The notes beneath the pieces were generated by a model. The model searched no databases, was not told where the DNA came from, and saw nothing but the letters and a program-made list of their open reading frames with translations. The translations under genes were made by a program, and so were the position numbers. This document shows positions 39,201-45,400 of a stretch of 64,000 bases of DNA, piece after piece; the first letter of the stretch is position 1; each line of letters starts with the position of its first letter. The stretch spans positions 1,116,001-1,180,000 of the forward strand of contig JBBDHG010000126.1 of NCBI GenBank assembly GCA_037951165.1, in the 5' to 3' direction. The DNA is from Lophius americanus. Taxonomy: Eukaryota > Chordata > Actinopteri > Lophiiformes > Lophiidae.

Positions 39201-39435
39201 TCCTGCTCGTCCTCGCTGCTAAAAAACTCTCTGCACAGTCCTGTAAAATGTCTCCCTCGCTGTCTTTCAGGCTATAGAGTTCCACCCGGAGACCCACCTT
39301 CCCATTGTGACTGACACCTGTACCGGTTGCAACCTGTGTCTCAGCGTATGTCCAATCATAGACTGCATCAAGATGGTTACCAGGACGACGCCTTATGTAC
39401 CCAAGAGGGGTGTGCCTATTATTCCTGTCTGCTAA
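16411..39435 (+). CDS. dpyd: Dihydropyrimidine dehydrogenase [NADP(+)], complete, 25 exons
   Basis: Exons: 16411-16440, 19259-19369, 19488-19570, 20634-20721, 20837-20998, 23309-23505, 24125-24206, 24859-24946, 25078-25185, 25536-25705, 25802-26012, 27384-27568, 28349-28564, 30520-30684, 30938-31006, 33036-33119, 33325-33445, 33607-33726, 35720-35862, 36569-36623, 37353-37474, 37620-37769, 37901-37963, 39080-39157, 39271-39435. All introns are GT-AG. The frame is open for 1021 aa (human 1025). The cytosolic enzyme reduces uracil and thymine with NADPH. Electrons pass from FAD through four 4Fe-4S clusters to FMN. Visible features: N-terminal cluster cysteines (CLKCADAPCQKSC, MICPTSELCVGGC), a FAD loop (GCGPAS), an NADPH loop (GAGDTA), FMN-site LTKTF and FAKLTPN, the active-site loop NLSCPHG with catalytic Cys668 (human Cys671), and C-terminal ferredoxin motifs CINCGKCYMTC and CTGCNLCLSVC. 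The start MLSRDTADIE aligns with human residues 4 onward (VLSKDSADIE). Exon lengths match human almost throughout. Confidence 0.97.
16482..16585. repeat. (AT)n microsatellite, dpyd intron 1
   Basis: About 100 bases of near-perfect TA repeat with a few extra A residues, starting some 40 bases after the exon 1 donor. The YIYIYI open frame read from it is an artefact. Confidence 0.95.
16856..16880. repeat. (AGATA)n microsatellite
   Basis: Five tandem pentamers AGATA in dpyd intron 1. Confidence 0.85.
17130..17330 (+). mobile_element. Tc1-like transposon fragment (3' part of transposase)
   Basis: Nucleotide phrases such as AGTGCATTGCACC, TTGCGTATGGGG-like GCGTATGGGGTA and GGTGGAGTGATGAGTCATG match a Tc1-like fish element I recall. 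Translated, it gives RWSDESCFL and HHVEGW, the WSDES motif of Tc1 transposases. It is truncated at both ends and frameshifted. It probably belongs to the same family as 20080-20400 and 58366-58702. Confidence 0.55.
17367..17408. repeat. Perfect 19-bp hairpin palindrome
   Basis: The left arm 17367-17385 (CGTGAATGACCCTTCACCA) and right arm 17390-17408 are exact reverse complements around the 4-base loop GTGG. It sits at a junction between the Tc1-like fragment and a SINE-like tail in dpyd intron 1. Confidence 0.92.
17420..17552 (+). repeat. SINE-like right end
   Basis: The block CACTCAGGGGTGGGTCAAATGC followed by GCAATAAAAGATTTCTTC and a (CTT)n tail resembles the 3' half of fish tRNA-SINEs. 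No tRNA-like head is present. Confidence 0.5.
18580..19062. mobile_element. MITE-like element ending TTTTACACACCGGACCTTTAA
   Basis: The right end at about 19037-19060 matches the terminal sequence seen as an inverted repeat at 46665-46850. The interior contains CCTACGGCAGC and a TTTCCTCCGCGG block. The left terminus is not clear. It lies near the 3' end of dpyd intron 1. Confidence 0.45.
19851..19992. repeat. 31-bp tandem repeat made of TACTGTA/TACAGTA
   Basis: Unit CATACTGTACATTTACAGTA plus CAGTACATTTA, about four copies, in dpyd intron 3. Each unit holds TACTGTA and TACAGTA, which are reverse complements, so every unit can fold. Confidence 0.8.
20080..20400 (+). mobile_element. Tc1-like transposon, 5' portion
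   Basis: It begins ACCAATCAGCCATAACATTA, a terminal sequence widespread in fish Tc1-like elements. It continues with CTGGGTCAGAGCATCTCC and TCTGCAGTGGTTAGAGACTA, which belong to the transposase gene start. The reading frame is broken. It lies in dpyd intron 3. Confidence 0.65.
20811..20831. repeat. dpyd: (TG)n tract at the dpyd exon 5 acceptor
   Basis: About ten TG units end five bases before the AG of the exon 5 acceptor (TACCAG at 20831-20836), taking the place of a normal polypyrimidine tract. Confidence 0.9.
22927..23163 (-). mobile_element. 5'-truncated CR1/L2/Rex1-type LINE
   Basis: On the + strand it starts with the (AAT)n tail, then TACATTTAATT and ATAACGCACTTTACATG, the reverse complement of the LINE 3' end. 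It then runs into GTCGTCTGTGGAGCCCTCAG, which encodes the LPDHLRAPQTTETFKKGLKT peptide on the minus strand. It lies in dpyd intron 5. Confidence 0.75.
23221..23291 (+). mobile_element. LINE 3' tail, opposite orientation
   Basis: AGCACTTTGAGATTTGATCC followed by AAATGTAAAGTGCATTATAA and an (ATT)n tail. This is the same family's 3' end as the neighbouring element but on the + strand, so the two lie with tails outward, ending 17 bases before dpyd exon 6. Confidence 0.75.
24249..24704. mobile_element. hAT-like MITE in dpyd intron 7
   Basis: The left end CGGAGCCCCACAAGTCCC and the right end (rc CAGAGCCCCCGAAGTCCC) are imperfect inverted repeats. Subterminal TCTTGTGCGCACA occurs in both arms. ATGTTGTA flanks both sides (24241-24248 and 24705-24712), an 8-bp target-site duplication as expected for hAT. 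No transposase is present. Confidence 0.65.
25706..25801 (+). other. dpyd: dpyd intron 10: 96-nt, in-frame and stop-free
   Basis: It starts GTACGT and ends TTTCCTGTCAG. Its length is 32 codons and it has no stop in the dpyd frame. It is purine-rich at the start (GAAGAAGAAGATGGAGGGAG), like an exonic splicing enhancer. Human DPD runs straight from AVPEE to MELAKEE, which is why I treat this as an intron. The corresponding human intron is very large. Confidence 0.8.
26013..27383 (+). other. dpyd: dpyd intron 11, no recognisable element
   Basis: AT-rich sequence of 1.37 kb. Some internal phrases recur (ATTGTTTTCAGAACC and GTTTTTAGAACCA), suggesting old internal duplication. I see no coding, SINE or LINE signal. 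Confidence 0.5.
28675..29045 (-). mobile_element. 5'-truncated LINE, same family, tail degraded
   Basis: It contains the GCTAAAAAGGAAAGTTTTAAG block, GGAGCCCTCAGATGGTCAGG and GGTGCTGAGCTTAGTCCGGG seen at 40879-41448. It ends near ATCAATCCTGGTGGAGATGG. The (AAT)n tail is not kept. It lies in dpyd intron 13. A + strand 3' tail of the family is at 29510-29575. Confidence 0.7.
29510..29575 (+). mobile_element. LINE 3' tail fragment
   Basis: GTAGCACTTTGAGATTTGAT followed by CCAAATGTGAGGTGCG and TTATAAATTAAATGTA. Same family and orientation as 23221-23291. Confidence 0.6.
30520..30684 (+). other. dpyd: dpyd exon 14 (165 nt; human DPYD*2A exon)
   Basis: 55 codons, residues 578-632, matching human residues 581-635 in length and phase. 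The donor is AAT|GTACGT. In human, a G-to-A change at the first base of this intron skips exon 14 and abolishes activity. The exon contains SFLNIELISEK, so skipping removes part of the active site here too. Confidence 0.9.
31080..32600. repeat. Three copies of one AT-rich repeat in dpyd intron 15
   Basis: Direct copies at about 31565-31910 and 32245-32600 share AACGGGTGAACT, GTTGTAGGATAGA, TTTGTCAAT and TTTGCAAAC-GGCAGG-ATTTAA blocks. An inverted piece at about 31080-31300 shares the reverse complement (GACAAACAAAT, AACATTTGT). Within the second copy group, a 21-mer with CCAAAAGTCACGT is repeated three times (31669-31731). Confidence 0.55.
32603..32960. mobile_element. MITE-like element starting TTTAAAGGTCCAGT
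   Basis: The left end at 32603 matches the left end of the element at 46665. Internal sequence includes GAGGCCCCCATGTTCTAACA and a GTCTCCCCCTGGACC stretch. The right inverted end is eroded. It lies in dpyd intron 15 directly after a repeat copy. Confidence 0.45.
33123..33211. repeat. dpyd: (CA)n microsatellite at the dpyd exon 16 donor
   Basis: About 89 bases of CA with occasional CG, starting at intron position +4 (donor CAG|GTACGCACAC). It makes up almost half of the 205-nt intron 16. Confidence 0.95.
33835..34380 (-). repeat. Dispersed repeat, probable retroelement end
   Basis: Phrases such as CCTGAGGACAGGAGTGTGAA, GGTGATGATCCAGG and GCCGTGTAGTTTCC with CATACCAC resemble a common fish interspersed repeat usually found in both orientations. 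There are no coding motifs. It lies in dpyd intron 18. Confidence 0.4.
34780..35460. repeat. Probable interspersed repeat, class unknown
   Basis: Purine-rich on the + strand with recurring AAACAGGGAA and TCTGACAGAT phrases, resembling non-coding parts of fish LTR or DNA elements. The evidence is only compositional and from memory. Confidence 0.3.
37020..37325 (+). repeat. Unclassified dispersed repeat, copy 2 (dpyd intron 20)
   Basis: It shares ACTAAATCTGACC, TCTTCCTC, CCAGAATATCCCTGACTT and GATATAATAAC with 38370-38670 and 1360-1610. Confidence 0.5.
37620..39435 (+). other. dpyd: dpyd exons 22-25: C-terminal ferredoxin-like domain
   Basis: Two 4Fe-4S motifs, CINCGKCYMTC (Cys951, 954, 957, 961) and CTGCNLCLSVC (Cys984, 987, 990, 994). 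Exon 22 encodes a variable linker unlike human. The tail ends KRGVPIIPVC, two residues shorter than human. Confidence 0.88.
38370..38670 (+). repeat. Unclassified dispersed repeat, copy 3 (dpyd intron 23)
   Basis: It shares GGACTAAATCAGA, CTCCCCCTAGTG, TTGAAAATGATCCATC and ATTCCATAATATCCCTGACT with copies 1 and 2. Confidence 0.55.
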
Positions 39436-40490
39436 AGGCAAACATCACCCAAAATCTTCCACCTTTGTAATGATGGACTAATTCTTGACTAATTAATCTA
39501 CCATGTATGATTTGCAACATTTATCAGGCTGTTCTTAATGTCCTGCTCAACTGCTAGGTCAATATTTTGTCCCTCAATGCAGGTGATGTGGATGTTGCAG
39601 ATATGTAAAAAAGAAAAAGATAGAAAAATAGAATCCAACATGTCTATTTGTTTATGCTAAATATATCCTAGATTTTAACAAATACTGCCGCTAACAATAT
39701 CATCAATAACATCCTTTTCAGGGTTAACAATAATTGTATCAAAGCACATTTTAATCAATTTAGCTTAATTCAAACAGATTTCTCCAGTAGTTGTGGATTA
39801 AGCGAGTTGCCAACCCTCTATGTATTTGATGATTAATAGAATGAACTGTGGATTCCCTGCATTTTAAATGTATTAATATGAAAGGAAACATTCCCTCTGT
39901 TCAAAATGATTTTAATAAAGTGTTTTTGACGCAGCAACCCATTTGTAGCGAACACATAGAAGTTGAAGCAGAAGTCTGTGACAACCTGGATAATCACAAC
40001 ATTTAAAAAAAACTATTAAAGAATTATTTGCGCCACTGTAAAACTTGAATTTATTCCTTTTGGTCAATTCAGAGAACTTACTCTTCTGCTGTGGATCAAT
40101 GTCTTAAGCTTCCATTCACAGTCAGATGACTCTCTCCTTCATAATTTCCAGGTAGAGAGCAGAATTCATGTTCACATCAATTACACCGATTAGCCATTAC
40201 ATTAAAACCATTTCCGTGAAATTGTGTAGAACATCTACACAATTTCAAGCAGGTAAAATAGTTTAGCTCTTCTACAAAACAGTTTTTAAGCAACATAATC
40301 CTATTCACTAACAGTGAGACAGAAAGAACAAACACAGGTGAAAACATAACCTACATCTTTGGCGGAGGAAGCCTCTTAAACTTCATAACCAAACCCTAAA
40401 ATAGAAACAATCTAAATACTATGAATAAATAAATAAATACCAGGCCCAGAGGACTATTGTGAACATTTTTCAGATACAATACCTAAAGAC
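39436..40490 (+). other. dpyd: dpyd 3'UTR and downstream flank
   Basis: AT-rich sequence after the dpyd stop codon. It contains the AATAAA at 39914. A fragment ACACCGATTAGCCATTACAT at about 40185 looks like a Tc1-like terminus. No coding exon is seen. Confidence 0.6.
39914..39919 (+). terminator. dpyd: dpyd polyadenylation signal (AATAAA)
   Basis: AATAAA followed by GTGTTTTTGA, a GU-rich downstream element, 479 bases after the dpyd stop. Confidence 0.6.
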
Positions 40491-40878
40491 TATACAGTGA
40501 AATAATGTACAACTATGAGCACAGTACAGAACACGAGACACTCCAGTGTGTAGTCACCTATGATTACAATACAGAGCTATTAAAACACAGGATACAGACT
40601 ACACACTGGATAAGTGTACAACTATGAGAACACTATAGAACCATTATAACAAGGGATACAGACTACACACTGGAGTAATGTACAGCTATGAGAACAGTAT
40701 ATAACTATAACAACGGATACAGACTACTCACTGGAGTAGTGTACAACTATGAGAACAGTATACAACCATTACAACAACGGATACAGACTACTCACTGGAG
40801 TAGTGTACAACTACGAGAACAGTATACAACTATTACAACAACGGATACAGACTACTCACTGGAGTAGTGTACAACTAT

Positions 40879-41448
40879 AATAATAATAATAATAATAATA
40901 CATTTAATTTATAATGCACTTTACATTTGGATCAAATCTCAAAGTGCTACAAGGCAAAAGCAGATAAAAGCATCAATAAAAAAATAAAAAAATAAATAAT
41001 AATAATAACTATACAAAAACGTGACCAAAAGCATTAATGTTAATTACAGTTATAGGTTCTGCTAAAAAGGAAAGTTTTAAGTCCTTTTTTAAATGTGTCA
41101 GTCGTCTGTGGAGCCCTCAGATGGTCAGGGAGGGCATTCCACAGACGAGGGGCAGCAGAACAGAAGGCCCGATCTCCCATGGTGCTGAGCTTAGTCCGGG
41201 GAAGGAGGAGGCGGTATGACTGGGTAGAACGGAGGGATCGTGTCGAGGTCAGTGGGGTGAGTAGTTCTTTCAGGTAGGGGGGTGCGTTACCATGGATGCA
41301 CTGGTGAGTGAGGAGAGAGATCTTATAATCAATCCTGGTGGAGATGGGAAGCCAATGAAGGGAATGAAGAACAGGGGTGATGTGTTCGTGTTTACAAACT
41401 CTCATCAGGATCCTTGCAGCACTGTTTTGAACATACTGCAGTCTTTGA
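40879..41448 (-). mobile_element. 5'-truncated LINE inserted in the minisatellite
   Basis: On the + strand it begins with the (AAT)n tail and LINE 3'UTR. The minus strand encodes the end of a CR1/L2/Rex1-type reverse-transcriptase ORF (41405 down to 41040) with HITPVLHSLHWLP, LLTHQCIHG, GDRAFCSAAPRLWN and LPDHLRAP. The target-site duplication AACTAT is readable at 40873-40878 and 41449-41454, and the satellite resumes in register. It is severely truncated and cannot move by itself. Confidence 0.9.
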
Positions 41449-41702
41449 AACTATGAGAACAGTATACAACTATTACAACAACGGATACAGACTACTCACT
41501 GGAGTAGTGTACAACTATGAGAACAGTATATAACTATAACAACAACGGATACAGACTACACACTGGAGTAGTGTACAGCTATGAGAACAGTATATAACTA
41601 TAACAACAATGGATACAGACTACACACTGGAGTAGTGTACAGCTATTAGTACAGTATATAACTATTACAACAACGGATACAGACTACACACTGGAGTAGT
41701 GT

Positions 41703-41749
41703 AATAATAATAATAATAATACATTTAATTTATAATGCACTTTACATTT
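41703..41749 (-). mobile_element. 47-bp LINE tail insert in the same minisatellite
   Basis: An (AAT)n run plus TACATTTAATTTATAATGCA and CTTTACATTT, lying between the satellite phrases GGAGTAGTGT and ACAACTATGAG. It is either an extremely truncated second insertion or a partial copy of the larger insert. Confidence 0.8.
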
Positions 41750-42274
41750 ACAACTATGAGAACAGTATAAAGCTAGTATAACAACGGATACAGACTACTC
41801 ACTGGAGTAGTGTACAGCTATCAGTACAGTATAGAACTATTACAACAACGGATACAGACTACACACTGGAGTAGTGTACAGCTATGAGAACAGTATATAA
41901 CTATAACAACAATGGATACAGACTACACACTGGAGTAGTGTACAGCTATGAGAACAGTATATAACTATAACAACAATGGATACAGACTACACACTGGAGT
42001 AGTGTACAACTATTAGTACAGTATATAACTATAACAACAATGGATACAGACTACACACTGGAGTAGTGTACAGCTATTAGTACAGTATATAACTATAACA
42101 ACAATGGATACAGACTACACACTGGAGTAGTGTACAGCTATTAGTACAGTATATAACTATAACAACAATGGATACAGACTACACACTGGAGTAGTGTACA
42201 GCTATTAGTACAGTATATAACTATAACAACAATGGATACAGACTACACACTGGAGTAGTGTACAACTATCAGTA

Positions 42275-42368
42275 CAGTCCAGTACTCCACTCCAGTAGGT
42301 GACGATAATGCGCCTTAAGCTGGTAACTGTGTCAATGGCCAACAAAACCCAACAGAAGAAGAAAAAGA
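42275..42368 (+). repeat. Dispersed fish repeat at the ptbp2 5' end
   Basis: CTCCAGTAGGTGACGATAAT, GCGCCTTAAGCTGG and AACCCAACAGAAGAAG resemble a widespread short fish repeat (CAGTAGGTGGCGATAATGC type, as recalled). It ends about 70 bases before the ptbp2 start codon. Confidence 0.5.
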
Positions 42369-42439
42369 ACACCCATTTTGCTCTCTGAAGTCATCACTGC
42401 GCTGAAATATCAAGAGACAGAGGAGGACAAAAAGCTGCA

Positions 42440-45400
42440 ATGGACGGGTAAAACTGTTTATACCACAGCTACTGCTTTAGGACGTACATTCCACAGCCGT
42501 GCATGTGTTGTAGACATAATGTAGCATTCTTTTTGCTGAATTTAACGTATGCTAACTGTTAGCTCAGAGGCGAACTGATATACTGTAGAACGTTATTGTC
42601 AATAAAAATTGGATTAAGTAACAAAATCCTATCGCAATGTCACAAATATGATACCTGAGTATTTGCTGCTTGCAGAGAAACGTTAAAGTGGTGTACGGTA
42701 TGACGTAAGAGCCTGTTTTATGCCCCATAAATGACTGCATAGCCAAAATGTATAAACAATTTGACAAAAGGTAAGCTCACTGCTCATGATAGCTAACGAC
42801 AGATGAATGTAGCTAGCTACCGGTTTGATGCAGTGTGTGTGTGTGTGTGTGAGAGAGAGATAACAGGGACAGTTATCGTCCGTTATTATTATTATTGTAA
42901 ATGAAGTTAAAGCTGTTCACCCTGTGTGTTAACAGACCCTGTCATAGCACATAAACTAGTGGGCGCACCTGTCACTTTACATGGGTCCTTTGTCTGAAGC
43001 TACAGTGCTACATGCGACCTCTGCCGGCCCACTCTTATAAGAATGATAAATATACAAATGATTGGAAATGGGCAAAAATACAATATAAAACAATACACAA
43101 TAATGCAAAGGTAAATTAATGAATACAATGATCTAACATATATTTTACCTCCGAAGCAGCGGTGCCATGTGTTGTGTGTTCCGGTGTTCTTCAGTCTTTT
43201 CAATTAGAAACCTGCATTAACACTTTCAGCTGGAACTGCGAGAATGCTGTCTTTAAGAAATGAATATCTCTGTTTATTAGCTCTGTGGAATGAAAGACAA
43301 AGCAGGTTCGCCTTCTCTCCTGCTCCATCAATGAGTCTTGAGCACCCATGACCTTGTGCCCGGTTCACCAGTTTTCCTTACTTTGGAAGTTGTTAGAACA
43401 ACAGTTACGGACATTACACACTGGAGTAGTGTATAGTTCTAAGTACAATACAGCACTATTAAAACAACGGACACCATCTACACACTGGATTAGTGAAAAG
43501 CTAAAAGTCCAGTACAGCACTATAATGACAACGGACACAGACTACACACTGGTGTAGTGTATAGCTGCAAGTACAATACAGCACTATTAAAACAACGGAC
43601 ACCGTCTACACACTGGATTAGTGAATGGCTAAAAGTCCAGTACAGCACTATAATAACAACGGACACAGACTACACACTGTAGTAGTCTGTCACTATACAG
43701 ATACAGTTTACACACTGGATAAGTTAATGGTTATGAGTAGGGCAGAGCCTTGTATGACATCAAATCATTGCTAATCACCAATGTCGCAGAGTTCGTGTTA
43801 GCCTTGTGTCCCTGCAATAAGATGGTTCTATGGTGGAAGATAGGATGGAAGATAGCAACACCCCTGTTCCTTATGTCAACTTTTCTTCTGATCATCACAC
43901 ATCAGTTCCAAAGTTCAAAATAATCTTTCATAAATCACAATCAAGGTAAAAGGTTGACGTAATTGTGATTATGATTTGGATTCATAATCACCCAGTCCTA
44001 AATTAATTGGATGGGGTGAGCCTGTAACAAGACAAAAACAATTTTCAAGAATAAAATATGAAATACAAACCTGAATAGTAATATTTAACACAAAAAAAAT
44101 ACTGATGTGCTTGAAGTTAAGTGAAATAAGGGAACTTCTAAAATAAAATACTTAATTCGAACTCATATCTCCCATGTTATAATCTACACAATATACCTCG
44201 CTCTCATTACATTCTTCTGTGTTTCTTGACATGTTGTTGTAGAAGTCAGTAACTTATACACCATAATTATTCATCCAAGTTCAATTCTCCGCAACTAGTC
44301 TATGTCTTTTTTGAATTGAACAATTGTGTTTCGTTCAGAATATGAAATATAACCATTTCTTGTTTTTCTTTTATTCTCATCTCCCTGCTTTGTCTCCACT
44401 GGCAGTGATGTTGCGGTTGGTGTGAAGGCAAGAAGTCTTATATTTTTGTCATTACGTTCACCTGGATAAACACATTTACTATATCTACATTATAATGTGA
44501 ACAATGGCACATGACCTTCAGTCACTGGAATCTAGGATGGGTTTGGTGAATTGACATTGATTTTAAATTACAAGTAAAACTCAAACATTTTTAGTTTGTC
44601 TTTTGTAGCCATTGGTTATGGTTAAAAATATCACTAAGATTCAATTTTAGTGCATCCTTGTTCAGTAAGGCTGGAGAATATACATTCAGTGCTTAATGTA
44701 TTTGCTATTATTATGTCATTCTTTTATTGTAGTAATTCCTGAACGTTTTTTTTACCTCAGAAGTTAGAAAGTAAGCTTGATGTTTTTTCTTCGTCTTGTT
44801 GCTTTTCAGAGAGGCTCCGATGAGCTCAACATGTACGGTAGCAGCCCCAGCTCTTTGACAGGTGTGTTCATTTCTTAAGGATCACACCTTCATTTTAAAT
44901 CCTTACTGTCTTTAGAGCCACAGGTAACATGACAAAATGTTTAAGTTGGGAGTCAGTGGCCTACCTGCACTGATGATGTGAAAATATAGACATCTCTTAC
45001 TTTGCTGTGGAAAGTAGATAGATGGTAGAAATCACATCCTGAAGATGATTGAAACTTACTTTGCACCCTTAATTAGAAGTGTGAGACTAAAGTAAAAAGG
45101 GTTTGGAAGTAAGAGTCTTGTATTAAGGACACCAAAAGCACAAACAATCTGGTCTGGTGGAAAATTGGATTTAAGGTATTTGAATGTCCTTTTTTTTGGA
45201 AGAACAGGTTCTTGATGTTTTTAATAAAAATCTCATTCAAATGAAATGTGTGAGTAAATCTGAGAATGAATTTGGTCTTTGAAGATGAAGAGGACAAACT
45301 TTATCTTAAGGAGAATTTATTTTCTGTTGTAATTAATCAGTTCTTTGAAATATTAGAAAATTGTCTGTTTTGCTTTATCCAAAAGAAAATAAAACCTCAA

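Larger units (their letters stand above)
40490..42290. repeat. ~64-bp minisatellite array between dpyd and ptbp2
   Basis: The unit runs ACAACTATGAGAACAGTATA, then CAACTATTACAACAACGGAT, then ACAGACTACTCACTGGAGTA, then GTGT. Roughly 19 units are present, excluding the inserts. The left end is more diverged than the right, where neighbouring units are almost identical. It is interrupted by LINE sequences at 40879-41448 and 41703-41749. Confidence 0.93.

Noticed and set aside
41040..41405. Minus-strand protein-coding gene
   Set aside because: It is the last part of a LINE reverse-transcriptase ORF, severely 5'-truncated, with a similar truncated copy at 57748.
40490..42290. CRISPR-like array of regularly spaced repeats
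   Set aside because: The units are head-to-tail with no unique spacers, in a vertebrate genome. It is a minisatellite.
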